A stretch of 64,000 nucleotides of DNA from Cyrtodaria siliqua (GCA_037043455.1 JAWPHD010000232.1:248001-312000); one strand, 5' to 3'. Shown: positions 1 through 14,200, counted from the first letter of the stretch. Numbers and translations are program-made. Notes: generated by a model from the sequence alone, not told the origin.

Positions 1-770
1 TTTTGACCGCACACTGAAACGTTAAGATAGAGAATGCCACATGTCGGTCTGTCGGTCGGTCCATCCAGAAATCTTCTTATCTTTGCGAGAACTCAAGAAC
101 AGCTGGCACTTCAAACTCGAAACTTGCCAGGAATGTTTGCGTCATGGTGTAGTTGTGCACCTCCCCTTTTGGGTAGATTCGCATAAGAAATGTGGTTGCC
201 AGGGTAACAAAACATATAAAAGAAATGTTGGTCGGTCGGTCCATCCCAAAATCTTGTCTTTGCAATAACACAAGAACGGCTGGCACTACAAACTCGAAAC
301 TTGGCAGGACTGTTTGTGTCATGGTCTAGTAATGCACCTCCCCTTTTGGGTAGATTCGCATAATAAATGTAGTTGCCATGGTAACAAAATATGTAAAAAA
401 AACACTAAAAATTGCCTTTCTTCGCGCTATCTCAAAAACAGCTTGAACTACAAACTCGAAACTCGGCATGTCATGGCGTAGTTGTGCACCTCCCCTTTTG
501 GGTAGATTCGGATAAAAAATGTGGTTGCCATGGTAACAAAAGTTGTAAAAAATCACTAAAAATCGATTGTCTTCGCGATAACTCAAGAATAGTTGGCACT
601 ACAAATGCCAAACTTGGTAAGAATGTTTGTCTCATGGTGTAGTTATACACCTCAGTTATACACCTCCCCTTTTGCACAGATTCGCATAAGAAATATGGTT
701 GCCATGGTAACAAAACTTGTAAAAAAAAATCGCTAAAAATTGCTTGTTATTTTTTGAAACTATTTTTTTT
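1..770. repeat. four to five tandem copies of a 150-185 bp dispersed repeat
   Basis: The phrase CCTCCCCTTTTG recurs near 160, 340, 490 and 665, each followed by TGGTTGCCATGGTAAC or a variant and a poly-A run. The flanking phrase CTCAAGAACAGCTGGCACT also repeats. Short frames on both strands are by-products of the repeat. From 770 to 1840 I see only AT-rich sequence without a recognisable gene. Confidence 0.8.
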
Positions 771-1842
771 CCCCATGGCTGATGGGTTCAATTTTTTAAA
801 TATTGTTTTTAATTTTATTTTGTTTGATTTCAAATAAAAAAAATATATTTTTTTTTATTTTATTTTTTTAATTTTGTTTAGTTTTTTTTCTTTTTTTTTC
901 TTTTGCTGGATCAGTTTTACATAAGAGTTGTAGGAAAGAACTTCAAAAAATCTCTGAAACTACAAGAGATAAAGGTTTAATTTTATTTAATATCAGCTTT
1001 TGGATGTTCAAATGGTGAACCTGGGGTCAAATTTGAGCCCCGCCCCGGGGGTATCCACTAGAACGATACAGGCCCTCTTAGGCCTATTGTTTTTAATATA
1101 CAAGTATGTTGTGATGTTTCTATATTTAAACCTAAATAACAATATTAATTTAAAATTATTTTTTTATATTACCTCCCTTTATTGAATGAATATTAAGATT
1201 AAATTTGATTCTAATTAAACAAAAATACATTTATGATTTATTTTCACTAAACTCAAACTATCATATGGGATACATTTATTGGATGACGAATATGCAAATT
1301 AAGTAACCCATATGAAAGCCAAATGTAAAATACCTATATATATATATAAGGATAACTGCCAATGATACACTATGTATATTTATGTGAAAACTCACTAAAA
1401 ATTGCTTTGCTTCCATAACTCAAAAACAGCTGGTATTCAAAACTTGGCAGTAATGTTTGTGTCATGGTTGTTGAAATGGGGGCATATATGTTTTACAAAC
1501 ATCTCTTGTTATTAACAAAAATGCATGATGTTGGAGTCCATACTTACAGATTGGACAGTCAGACCGAGAATGTTATATGTTGTTGAAGATAGTATGCACA
1601 ACAAGATTTCAGAGTAATGTAACCCAATATCGAGCGATCCAGCATCAGATGTTGGCGATTCCTTCTTTAGAACTGATAGGAAATCTAGACTAAAGTGAGC
1701 GACATGATAATGTTGATAAGCTTCCGAGTGGTCAGCAGCCATCTTTGTTTACACAAGACTTGCATACAAGAATGTTGTGATTGTTTCTGCTTCTTACATA
1801 ACATTAGTTATGTTCTTACATAACATTAGTTATGTCTTGTTT

Positions 1843-2683
1843 TTAGCTCTACTGGCCGAAGGCCAGCAGAGCTTATGTGATGCCGAGTTGTCCGTCGTCC
1901 GTCCGTCCGTCGTTAACTTTTGTCTCGTTAAGACGATAGAGCCTTCATTTTTCATCCGATCTTTACCAAACTTTACCAGATTGTTAATGTCAATGAAAGC
2001 TCGAACAAGTTCGAAAACCAGTCAGATCGGACCAGTAACAGCGGAGTTGTGGCCATTGATTTAGTTAAAAATGCTACATGTTGCCATCTTAAGACAATAG
2101 GGCCTTCAATTTTCATCCGATCTTTACCAAACTGTACCAGATTGTTAATGTCAATGAAAGCTCGGACAAGTTCGAAAACCAGCCAGATCTGACCAGTAAC
2201 AGCGAAGTTATGGCCCTTGATTTAGTTAAAAATGCTACATTTTGCCTTAATTGTTAAGACGATAGGGCCTTCATTTTTCATCCGATCTTTACCAAACTTT
2301 ACCAGATTGTTAATGTCAATAAAAGCTCGAACACCAGCCAGATCGGACCAGTAACAGCGGAGTTATGCCCTTGATTTCGTTAAAAATGCTATATTTTTCT
2401 TGTTAAGGCGATAGGGCCTTCATTTTTCATCTGATCTTTACCAAACTTTACCAGATTTTTCTTTTTTTAATTTTAAACCTTTTTTTTTTTGATTTTTTTT
2501 TTTGATTTTTATTATCTCTACTGACCAAGTTCGAAAACCAGCCAGATCGGACCAGTAACGGCGGAGTTATGGCTCTTGATTTATTTAAAAATACTATGTT
2601 TTGCCTCTTTAAGACGATAGTCACTCGCTTCATTGATGTTATAAGAGCCATATTAGCCAGTAGAGCGTCCACAGGCCCTCTTG
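1843..2683 (-). mobile_element. composite element, family B (CAAGAGG start, hairpin-CTAA end)
   Basis: Read on the minus strand it starts CAAGAGGGCCTGTGG near 2683. It holds about four ~165-bp core copies (AGATCGGATGAAAA and TCAAGGGCCATAACT types), a GACGGACGGAC stretch and a terminal hairpin AGCTCTGCTGGCC/GGCCAGTAGAGCT followed by CTAA. The family is repeated in the other orientation at 41019-42277. No coding capacity is seen. Confidence 0.7.
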
Positions 2684-2929
2684 TTTTAACTAAAATGCAA
2701 CTTCCCATGAAATTCGATATGACTACCAAGGCTAACTAGGACATTAGAAAGGTGCCGTGCTCTGTGTTGTCCCGTCGTGTTGAGCAGTATTTATACTATG
2801 ACATGGGGCCGATATGTCAAGTTTATATCCACCAGTAGCAGAGATATGTGCCAATTAAACATTCAATATATATTAACACCTGTACCAAAAGCATGTTTTT
2901 TCCCACAAACGACTCTAAAATACGAAATA

Positions 2930-4640
2930 GATTACATGGCCAATGTTTGTGGGAACTTGACCCAGGAACAACAGGACGGAGCTAGAAACTTGAGCCAATT
3001 AAACTCAACATTCAATATATATTTACACCTGTACCAAAAGCATTTTTTCCCCCCACAAACGACTCTAAAATACGAAATAGATTACATGGCCAATGTTTGT
3101 GGGAACTTGACCCAGGAACAACAGAGGACGGATATTACATGGCCAAGGTTTGTGGGAACTTGACCCAGGAACAACATAGGACGGAGATCACATGGCCAAT
3201 GTTTGTGGGAACTTGACCCAGGAACAACAGAGGATGGAGATCACATGGCCTATGTTTGTGGGAACATGACCCAGGAACAACAGAGGACGGAGATCACATG
3301 GCCAATGTTTGTGGGAACTTGACCCAGGAACAACAGAGGACGGAGATCACATGGCCAATGTTTGTGGAAACGACACAGAAACAACAGAGGACGGAGATTA
3401 CATGGCCAATGTTTGTGGGAACGACCCAGGAACAACAGAGGACGGAGATTACATGGCCAATGTTTGTGGGAACTTGACCTAGGAACAACAGAGGACGGAC
3501 ATTACATGGCCAATGTTTGTGGGAACGACCCAGGAACAACAGAGGACGGACATTACATGGCCAATGTTTGTGAGAACTTGACCCAGGAACAACAGAGGAC
3601 GGAGATTACATGGCCAATGTTTGTGGTAACGACCCAGGAACAACAGAGGACGGAGATCACATGACCAATGTTTGTGGGAACTTGACCCAGGAACAACAGA
3701 GGACGGAGATTATATGGCCAATGTTTGTGGGAACTTGACCCAGGAACAACAGGACGGAGATTACATGGCCAATAATTGTGGAAACGACCCATGAACAACA
3801 GAGGACGGAGATTACATGGCCAATGTTTGTGGGAACGTCCCAGGAACAACAGAGGACGAAGACTACAGGGTCAATGTTTGTGGGAACAACCCAGGAACAA
3901 CAGGACGGATATTACATGGCCAGTGTTTGGTGGAACGACCCAGGAACAACAGGACGGAGATTACATGGCCAGTGTTTGTGGGAACTTGACCCAGGAACAT
4001 CAGGACGGAGATTACATGGCCAATGTTTGTGGGAACTCGACCCAGGAACAACAGAGGACGGAGATTACATGGCCAATGTTTGTGGAAACTTGACCCAGGA
4101 ACAATAGAGGACGGAGATTTAAAGATATGTCAAGTTTATATCCACCAGAGATTTGAGCCAATTAAACATTCAATATATATTTACACCTGTTTTTCCCCAC
4201 AAACGACTCTAAAATACGAAATGGATTACATGGCCAATGTTTGTGGGAACTTGACCCAGGAACAACAGAGGGTGGAGACTACATGGCCAATGTTTGTGGG
4301 AACGACCCAGGAACAACAGAGGACGGAGATTACATGGCCAATGTTTGTGGGAACGACCCAGGAACAACAGAGGACGGAGATTACATGGCCAGTTTTTGTG
4401 GGAACGACCCAGGAACAACAGAGGACGGAGATTACATGGCCAGTGTTTGTGGGAACGACACAGGAACAACAGAGGACGGAGATTACACGGCCAATGTTTG
4501 TGGGAACGACCCAGGAACAACAGAGGACGGAGATTACATGGCCAGTGTTTGGGAACGACCCAGGAACAACAGAGGACGGAGATCACATGGCCAATGTTTG
4601 CGGGAACGACCCAGGAACAACAGAGGACGGAGATAGAAAC
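2930..4640. repeat. 51-bp minisatellite, about 30 copies
   Basis: The unit contains ATGGCCAATGTTTGTGGGAA, then a CCCAGGAACAACAG stretch and GACGGAGATTAC. The commonest unit is 51 bp, so frames on both strands read 17-residue repeats. Units with AACTTGACCC shift the frame, and no start or stop context fits a gene. The stretch 2870-3060 and 4130-4220 hold two copies of a longer flanking phrase (AAACGACTCTAAAATACGAA). From 4640 to 5350 I see no gene. Confidence 0.95.
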
Positions 4641-5355
4641 TGAATGTTGGAACTATCCATTAGGACGGAAAGCCATAAAAAAAGGGAAATAATTTGGTGA
4701 AAAATCAACCTAGAGTTATTGTTCTTGTACATAGTCTGGTTGTGTTAAGCACTTATATAAAGTGTCACGTGATTACCATAAATGTCGGAGATAGGCACTG
4801 GACAAAAAATGTGTGACGGTCATAAAAAGGGACATAATTAGGTGAAAAACCAACCTGGAGTATAGTTCAGGCGATCTGCACGTTGTTCAGTTGTGTTCCA
4901 TGCGATTCACCTCAAATGGTTACTGATACATGCTCCAGTCATGGAAAGACCTACTGACGAAATGTTGACTAAAGTTTTGATGGGATATTTGCTATTAAAG
5001 TGTCTGATTTTGTATTTTTTTGACATCTATGTAATGGACAATCAAAAACTTCATGTAACATATAGATCAAGGTCATTCATAGTGACCCATTTTAGATTGA
5101 AACTATAAACATGCGTAAAATTGGAAAACTCTTGGCTTCTTGGGCCTGAGAAACGAACTTAACAAAAACTTGAATGTTCGTACGGATGAGATTGAGATAG
5201 ACGGCGACCAAGGGTATAGTGCTTTCTTGGTGGGGCATACAAATAAAAGTTTGGGTGATTTGGGACTCGACTAATGTGATCAGCAGTGGCCTGTATTTTT
5301 TTGTCTAGTTGTAACAAAAAGCATGCTTCCAAGATGGCTGTATCTTTTTTCGCAC

Positions 5356-6421
5356 ATAAAAACATACCCGGGACCCCAGACGGCAATTTAATAAAAATCT
5401 ATGGGTGAACCCTATTTTCCGAAATTAGGTTTTATGCCTGGGTGGTTTAAAATGAATTTCGCATCTATGCACGAGTGTAATTTTCACGATCGTGATATTT
5501 TCACTGTAAAAATGGCCGCAATCGCAGCCCGGACAATCTCGGGACAATCAGACTTTTCAAAATAAAATCCAACCAGAAATCGTGTTTTATTTGTTGAAAA
5601 ATCAAAAAAGTTCTCTCCCTTGATTAAGTTCATTTCATTGGTCGACTGCATTATTTAAACCAATCACTTTAGAGCTTTCATATTGACATTGAGCGGTCAC
5701 GCAAATTTGTCACTTTGGACAGAAAAAGAAAGATCACTCGAATATTAACTGTTTGAACTTTGATTTCCTTTTCATATTCTTATTTTTCGGATTGCTGTAT
5801 AATCTTTTTCTATTTTTAGCATAAAAACGCTTAACAACGAATGGTTATTCACAAATTTATGAAAGCTGCTAAATAACACCGGGAACGCGCACCTGTTTTG
5901 AATGGTTTAATTTGCGGGACCCGGTACGGTTTTTGACGTGAATCGCGGCGCGATCCTAAAATTGTAAAAGAAAATAATATTGTTATATGATGCAATGGAT
6001 AAATAAAAGGAAAATCAAGGAAAATAGAACCTTATCAGGGCTTTGTAACCTATTTAAGTGGGGCCGAAATTCAGAATACTTGGCTAAATTCATTCCCAAT
6101 GTAAAAGGGTTTTGTTTTTTTAGAAAGTTACTTTCCATTGTTTTTTTGTATGTTGTATGTTAAAATCATTGCTAATTCAATACCTGATTAATATTATACC
6201 TAAAGCATACATTTTAATAAACGTTTTCTCTTTAAAAACATTCCCTTAGAGAAAATCATTTTTCTCCAATTTTGACAATCTCGTACTTCTTTTCCCCAAA
6301 ATGGGTGGGTTTATTTTAGTCGACTTAAATTCTATAGGTGGGTCTTGCAAACTCAATTTTGCATCTATGGGTGCGTGGTCAATTTCAAAAGTGCCTTCCT
6401 GGGGTACCATGTATGTTTTAA
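5356..6421. mobile_element. possible inverted-repeat element, about 1.07 kb
   Basis: AAAACATACCCGGGACCCC near 5358 faces an imperfect inverted copy (GGGGTACCATGTATGTTTT) near 6402. The interior is AT-rich without an open frame of note. The ends match imperfectly and the target duplication is unclear. Confidence 0.45.
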
Positions 6422-6599
6422 TGGAATAGCCCTAAACTTTTATTCTATCTTTATGAAACTTCAGTTCACAGGAACATTGCAGGTGCTGGTAAGAGACCAC
6501 CCGTGAATCCTTTTATTCTTCTGAAACTTAACTGAGCGAGATAATCAGGGTACAGAGGGCTTGAGGTTTCTTGTTTTTATCATGCTCATTCAAGGTCTT

Positions 6600-6832
6600 C
6601 TTCACGACACCGCATATGCAAATGTGGAAACGTGGCTCCATCGTAAATGGAGTGTCTACAATAGAATTTGCAGCAACTCTGCAGTTCTGCAGGTTAGAAG
6701 GTTCTAGGCACAATCTGAATTTTATCTAGATGTAAATGGAGGATAAGCCTGGCATGTTCATCCCTGTTTGGCACCATATAACCTTTCTTGTTTTGGTGCG
6801 CCGTAAAACCCCAATTCAGTTCAATAATATAT
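6600..6832 (+). repeat. dispersed repeat with ATTCAATTC-type tail, copy 1
   Basis: Contains GAATTTGCAGCAACTCTGC, AGAAGGTTCTAGGC, a GATGTAAATGGAGGAT block and the tail GGTGCGCCGTAAAACC. Related copies lie at 11735-11945, 15430-15572 and split around 28733-30177. The tail resembles that of the tRNA-headed SINE at 16524. From 6833 to 7190 nothing is recognisable. Confidence 0.7.
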
Positions 6833-7199
6833 CTTATGGATACTTTTATACGATATCTCTTTTTTTGTATATTTATTTTCAAAGCTGGAAATGAATCAAA
6901 ACAGATAAAAGCAGCATTAACTTTGGTAAATTACGTCTATATTTTACATAATTCACAATCATCGACAACAAAGTATTAAATATTTGTCATTTTGAACATA
7001 AATAATAGTAATTGATAACATGGTTATTAAAAGAAGAGCCCTTTCATTGCACAGTTCCCAAACTGGCTGTATGCTACATACAACCTTAAACCCTCATCCC
7101 AAATAAATCTACACATATTTACAATCTGTGGAACATCAATGACATATATTGTTGTATAAAACAATCTGGCAAGCACTGTCATTGAAATCTGCAGGATGT

Positions 7200-7930
7200 A
7201 TGTACACAATACTTGAAATCTGCAGGATGCCGCTTACTAATGATTAAACTCGGTCGGTTGCAAACTATTAAATCTTTTAAACCTCTGCAGGATGTTGCAC
7301 ATTCATCCAATCTGCAGGATGCTCTTCAATTAACACACATCTGCAGAAAACAATTATAACCCTTGAAATACGCAGAATGATACACATTTATCCTTAAAAT
7401 CTGCAGGATGCTATGCATCATCCTTGAAATCTGCAGTGCTATGCATCATCCTTGAAATCTGCAGGATGCTATACATTCGTCCTTGAAATCGGCAGGATGC
7501 TATGCATCATCCTTGAAATCTGCAGGATGCTATGCATTTGTTCTTCAAGTTGTTCGGATGTTATGAATTTGTTCTTGATATCTTCAGGATGCTATGCATT
7601 CGTTTTTCAAATCTGCAGGATGCTATGATATCATTCTTCAAATCTGCAGGATGCTATGATATCATTCTTCAAATCTGCAGGATGCTATATCATTCTTCAA
7701 ATCTGCAGGATGCTATGATATCATTCTTCAAATCTGCAGGATGCTATCATTCTTCAAATCTGCAGGATGCTATCATTCTTCAAACTGCAGGATGCTATCA
7801 TTCTTCAAACTGCAGGATGCTATGCATCTGTTCTTGAAATATGCAGGTATATGTGCAGAATAATTTAAATCGATAAATTGCTGTACAATTATTCTTTATT
7901 TCTGCAGGATACCATTATGTTCCTTTGAAA
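7200..7930. repeat. minisatellite of TCTGCAGGATGCTAT units beyond the VPS8 stop
   Basis: About 22 units of 23-45 bp share AAATCTGCAGGATGCTAT, most regular from 7380 to 7830. The same motif occurs once in the terminal VPS8 coding exon as GAATATGCAGGATGCTGTAC near 8157-8176. Confidence 0.9.
7895..7900 (-). promoter_or_regulatory. candidate VPS8 polyadenylation signal
   Basis: AATAAA on the minus strand about 200 nt beyond the VPS8 stop codon is the nearest canonical signal I found. If used, the transcript would end at the edge of the 7.2-7.9 kb minisatellite. Confidence 0.45.
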
Positions 7931-8100
7931 ATCCGGATGCTGTACACTGTCATTATTTGTATTCCTTGGACACATTTGCCAGTGTTTTAAAACCTTTTTC
8001 AAATGCGTAGGGTAACTGAAAATCTCAAGATTATCTCAAGATTTTCTCTGTACAAAGTGATCATGTAACATGATACTGTATACGCAGATCTTGAGTACAC

Positions 8101-8229
8101 TCAGATTTCATCAAATATTCTTGGTCTTGCAAGGTTTAACTGGAAGTGTTCTTGCTTGAATATGCAGGATGCTGTACGGTTGGACTTGACAGCAGAGTCG
8201 GGCTTTGACAACTCGGTGAGAATGGACAA
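8101..8229 (-). CDS. VPS8: VPS8 terminal exon 31 of window (residues 1160-1201 and stop)
   Basis: Reads LSILTELSKPDSAVKSNRTA then SCIFKQEHFQLNLARPRIFD and ends TGA at 8101-8103. It corresponds to the vertebrate tail with LLTELSQ and IFQNENFQLQL. The bases coding for TASCIFKQE resemble the minisatellite further downstream. Confidence 0.95.
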   Translation of the reverse strand: MSILTELSKPDSAVKSNRTASCIFKQEHFQLNLARPRIFDEI

Positions 8230-11200
8230 CTGTAAACAAACAAAAAGACCTGTCAATTGCACATTGTAAGTATTGTATGTAATAAAGTTCACAAGTACAC
8301 TCCGGGTTATACAGTATGTCGTAAAGTCAAACTTAAAAGCCTGAATGTTTAAACTTTGAATCCCACCATTACGTCTATCCCTAAAGAATGATATCTTTAT
8401 TCTGTCACTATTGCTGAGAAGCGCAAGGAACTGTAACACCGTCTAATAATAATATCAATAAAATTCCATGAACCTGTGCCTCAATCTATAAACCTTGCAC
8501 ACAATCCTTAACCCAAATACATTTTCTACATTCCACATCTCTGCATGTGGTCCTTGAACCTTGACAAATGTATTTAAATAGAAAAATACCAACAGTATTT
8601 ACTCAAACAATTGTGTCTACTGCATATTTTTCAATCATACTATAAACACAGTATATCTAGTTAACAATCAAGATAACATGTCATTTCATTGGTCCATGAG
8701 ATGTAACATGTCATTTCATTGGTCAATAAAATGTCACATGCCATTTCATTGGTCAATGATATGTAACATGTCATTTCACTGGTCCATGAGATGTTAACAT
8801 GTCATTTCATTGGTTACCGAGATGTAACATGTCATTTCAGTGGTTACCGAGATGTATCATGTCATTTTATTGGTCAGTGCGATGTTAAGATAAATGTAGT
8901 TACCCTTGATGGAGTTTTCATGGCACGGCGCACAGCATCCACATTTTGCATATGCTGGGGGTCAATATTCGACTGTAAACAGATGAAATGTAGGATTAAA
9001 AAGTCATGCTTATAGAAGACTAGATGCCTACCGGCAACATGTCGAGCCCACCAGTTTACAGATATACATTGCAAGGAGACTAGGGTTAAAGGTTAGATTG
9101 CTGAAACAGCAGTGGAAGCTGAGAACATGGAAACGTAAAATAAAATAACGTAAAATAAAATATGTGCAGTGTGACCTTGACCTTTGAGTTGGAGGCCCGG
9201 GTTTGTACGCGACATATTGTCCTCTTGTGGTGATCATTTGTGCCAATTTTTTTCAAAATCCCTATATGCATGACAAAGTTACAGTCTGGACAAGATGAGA
9301 CTGCATGAACTGCATGACATCTAAGTGTGACTGAGCTGGAGGCCTGGGTGTTGTGCATGACACATTGTCCTCTTATGGTGATCATTTCTGGCAAGTAATT
9401 TCAAAATCCCTCGATGCATGACAAGGTAACAGCCCGGACAAGATCGGACTGCATGACCTCTATTTGTGGCCTTGACCTTTGAGCTGGAGGCCTGGGTGTT
9501 ATGCGTGTCACATCATTCTCTTATGGTGATCATTTCTGCGAAGTAATTTCAAAATCCCTTATCGGACTACAAGAACTGCATGATCTCTTAAGTTTGACCT
9601 TTGAACTGGAGGCCCGGGTATTGTACACGTCCTCTTGTGGTGACCTCAACGCATGACAAAGTTATAGCATGCACATAAACCTGACCGCCATTGTGACAAC
9701 TATGTCAAGCTGTCCGCAAGCGGGCTCGGCAACATCTAGTTTATCTGCAGCTATATTTACTTGTGTAGTGTTAGTGAAAGTTTATCTGTATATACAAACT
9801 GTCAACGAAAAGCATACATCAACATGTGTGGCTAATTAATGGCCATGCCGAGTGCAGTGTGTTTCTGTCCCTTTAACTTCCAGCTAACAAAATGTTGAGA
9901 TTTTAAACTATAGTTGCTGATAATGTAAATACACAAAACATACCACTGTTTAACTTTGTCTTATACTTTTTCGAGGATATAAAAGTTTTCCTTTTTCTCA
10001 TGTTTGAATATCCAGTTTTATTTTATTTTAACTGTGTGGCATCTGGGAAAATTGGCTGTCAAAATAGTTAAACTATCTTAATTATTAAAGACAACCAAAC
10101 AAAAAGGTTTTTACAAGAAGGTTGTTCCATGGAACACTTGTGTCGCCTGCTGTCAATTTAGCTAGGTTGCAGGTTAAAGTTTTATGAAAGGGAACTCTGA
10201 ACAAGAGGTCAATGACCTTGAAGCTCTACCTATAGGTTTTGATAGCTAGATCAGCATTCCTGTGAAGTTTCATGAAAATCTGTCCAGTAGTTTCAGAGGA
10301 GTAGTCGCTACAAGTTTTTACTATACAACCCTTGTAAACAAAGATGACCGCTGGCAGCCATGTTTAACGTTGAATCAAAATGATTTTCAACAAGGACCAA
10401 TATCATGTCATACTGATCATTTTAGAAAAAGTCCCATATCAATATCACTTACAGTTTTCAAGAAGTAGTTGTTACAAACTTGTTTTTCAAAAATCTATTT
10501 TTAGCAATGGTGGCCATCTTGGATTTCACATCAACGTGAAATTTTGCCAGGATCAACTAGACATCATGGGCAACATTCCTGTAAAGTTTCATGAAAATCC
10601 ATCTAGTAGTTTCAGAGGAGTAGTCGCTAAAATAAAGTTTACGAACGGACAGACGACGGACACCGCACCACGGCATAAGCTCTGCTGATCTTTGATCAGT
10701 AGGGCTAAAAAATGAAAGTCAGAGTTATTTGACATGTGTAACCACATTCCTTGGGTTAAGATGAAGGTGTGTTTCATGAACATAGGTCAAATACATTTTA
10801 AGTTATGGCCTAGGTTAGGTTGCAGGTTATCTTGTGGCGGACAGACGGATGGACGACAGACAAAGCGATCCCTGAGGGGGTTAAAGTGTGATGGACGGAC
10901 GACGATGGCGAATAAAGTGATCCTTAAGTGTCTGTCATGCTATGCAGATGACATAAAAAGACTCTTGATAAGTTGTTGAGTGAGTAGTTAAACCCTCACT
11001 TAAATAATGAAGGAACACAATATTTCCACTTGTGTTACTCTCGGATACACAAAGTGAGACTATAGTGTACACTGCTGACCTCTTTAATTTTCTCTGATTT
11101 GCTTCCTGCCAGCTGTGCATGCTGTGGATTGGAGAGTGAACGATGGAACCGTGAACTCTGCGTCTGCCCACGCTTGGTGTGACTACACAGATAGCACACA

Positions 11201-14200
11201 TACGTGTCCTCCCCATCTAGTATGTGCATGGACCCCACCGCCTGTAGACACGTGCAGTGGTAACTGTGGCCACATCTATAAAAGACACATGAGGAGGGCA
11301 TGAGAAGTTCACCAGTCTATAACTGTTTGTAAATCACAAGGCTCTAGAAAATGCACATGCTTAATCTGCTAGTTATTAACCCTTGACCCGCTACATATAT
11401 ATAATGGACTGTTCTTTCTTTGAATTACGACCATTCCATTTATGTGACAAAGGGGTGTTTTGGGGTAAATGACTGATCAGCAGCTGGACATTGTAAACCC
11501 TGATCAGCCTGCGAGTTAATTGCAGGCTGATCTGAGTTTACAATGGATGCAGAGGCTATTATAGTCGTGCTTAGCCAGCTAAGGGTTAACAATACTTTTT
11601 AAAAATTAATTCTATTTCAAAACTGGTTTACACCTGTATGCCAAAGTTTAACAGAACTGTCGCTCCACGAGCCCAATATACATATCACTACAATATTTAA
11701 AGATGATAAATCGCGCATTTATTTACAGGCATTTTACGATTGCAAATTTGCAAACGTGGTCTATTGTAAACGGAGTGTCTACTATAGAATTTGCAGCAAC
11801 TCTGCTGTTCTGCAGGTAAGAAGGTTCTAGGCCCATTCTCCATACTTTATTTTGATGTAAATGGAGGATGAACCTCGCATGTTAATTCCTGTTAGGCGCC
11901 ATATAACCTTTCATGTGTTGGTGCACCGTAAAACTCAATTCAATTCTAGTTGCATTAAAATGACATATTGACCACAAAATCCTCTCGCCAAAATAATTTA
12001 TTTCCTTTTACAGAGTCTGTTAGTTTCAAATTAATTAAATTGCTTACTGAACCTCTATCGTGTTAATTTTCACCATATCATCACGGAAAGCATTTTGCGT
12101 TCAAAATAGTTTTGGTCGAAAATAAAGCAAGATTGCCATGTGTTCCATAAATAGAGAATATTATGTCAGTGCCTTTTACTCTCAAGTTTATTAGGCGAGG
12201 CTTAGAAAACGAAGAATGGCGAGGCTCTGCCGAGCCATTCTTCGTTTTCGTGCCGAGCCTAATAAACTTGAGAGTAAAATGCACTGACATAATATTCTAT
12301 TTATCATGTAGATTATCCACATTTTCTGTATGAATTACTAATCATTACCTATTTCTCAGAATGTTACGCTTATCGCGGACGCTGCCATGTTGTTGTTTTT
12401 TGTTTGTTTTATGACGTCAGGCAACGTTACGTGCATGACGTCAGATAACGGTACGTACAATAAACGTCGAGGGATTCCGCATTGATTTGCTCTATTGGTA
12501 AGTGCCAAATAAAGCAAAATTTAATAGGTCACCCCTTTATTGGGCAGAAAAGTGCATATCTGCATGATAAATAATGATAACACAACATGTTATTTCTGCC
12601 TTACCTGAAAACTAAGATGGTATCAGTGTCTTGTTGGTTTAGGAACTTCTTCATACATATACTACACTGATCACCCCTCGGTACAAACCCCTTCACGGCA
12701 GCGCCAGTCAGGCTTCTCAGATGCATGTGTAAATCATGGTTAAGCAGGTTCTTGCATGTGATCATCAATGTCTGCAAACAAGGGTAATGTATTTTATATT
12801 ATTATACCTCACATAAAATGCCCATGTTAAATCCCCATAGACAACAATGTGTAATTTCTTACTATCTTGCACGAGGGTGATAGTACAGGGTGATAGTAAA
12901 TCGCAGGGTGATAGTAAAAACATTATCACATGCGCAGCTTTGATGCACGCTGTTTAGGTGACGTCATCGGGTCAGTATGGTGGAATTGCTTTCTCTAACT
13001 CTTCATAACTTCAAAAGTACTTGACCGATTTCAATAAACCACCACTCATTTTCTTATTTATGTTATTTCCAATCCAATGATATAACTTTCATAGCGACTT
13101 TCTGTAAAAAACAAGCAGTGGAGCAGTCTATCAGACTAAGTGAAATCTGAACTGAAAATGTATTTGATTTTTGCCCGAGGGATGTTCGGTATAATAAAAT
13201 AAATATCACATTCATGAGAGGGTGATAGTAAGAATGTTCACCCTTTGGATATTGATTATCGCCTTTCATAAATGTGATATTTATATATTGACGACTAGAA
13301 CGTGGAACAAGCATAATTATAGTACATTGTTTCACCATGCAAAATCATTGTTTCTACTTTACACATACAGCTACAACATGTAGTCTACATATATGTCTTA
13401 CATATGTTATATTAGTAACTTATTTATTTTACATCGATTGAAACGAAAGCTCTCTCAACTTTACTTTAATCACCCTCGATGTCTTCCTGGATAGAACCAG
13501 TACTGAGTAAATGCAGATCAAGTGTCTTGCTGAGGGACACAACACACGGTCATGGCGGGGATGGAACCCACAAACCTTCGATCCTGGGTCCGGTTCTACC
13601 ACTAGATCACAGTACTCCACAAAAATCAAAATGTTATATTGTCCCATATGTTATATTGGGACAACGATCTCAGAGGGAGATGAGATGAATGACGAAGATT
13701 CCCAGCAGATACACCTCCCAGGACTCGAACCAATGTGGGACACTGCAACCCTAAAGTACAAGGATTTACCCACTGATTTACCCAGGAGGAATAACTGTTA
13801 CCTGTTCATAGTTATAGGTCTCCAACATTCCCAGAATGAGTTCCCGTATCTCGCCAAACTTGCCCGTATTGTACGCCGGGTCCTGCATGATCTTCTGAAG
13901 AATGGCTGGCAGTGGAATGTATCCCATCATGCTGTTCAACACGTGATGCGTCAGCTCCTTAAAATCTGCAATTTTATTAAAAAATATGTATATTTAATAT
14001 ATAGTGTTGGCCCAGACTACATTATAATTAATGCTGCGCGGTATTATCGGTTTATCGTAGCATGGTCACAGAAATTCCCTTCGTAATTGCACAGGTGTAA
14101 AATGGTGTACTCTAACTACCTGTTATCGAGTATGGCAGGTACATGAAATGGACATGCTACAAAACAACCATCTCGATGTTTAACTCAACCAACTCGATGA

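Noticed and set aside
4023..4692. Long frames with 17-residue repeats in the 51-bp minisatellite
   Set aside because: They appear on both strands and in several frames, break where units are 52 bp, and have no homology or start context.
10935..11301. Separate small RING protein gene
   Set aside because: The C-x-H-x2-H-x2-C half belongs to VPS8 exon 29, joined in phase to the CSIC half in exon 28.
13511..14086. 191-codon plus-strand frame
   Set aside because: It overlaps VPS8 exon 27 in antisense and a SINE, and resembles nothing known to me.
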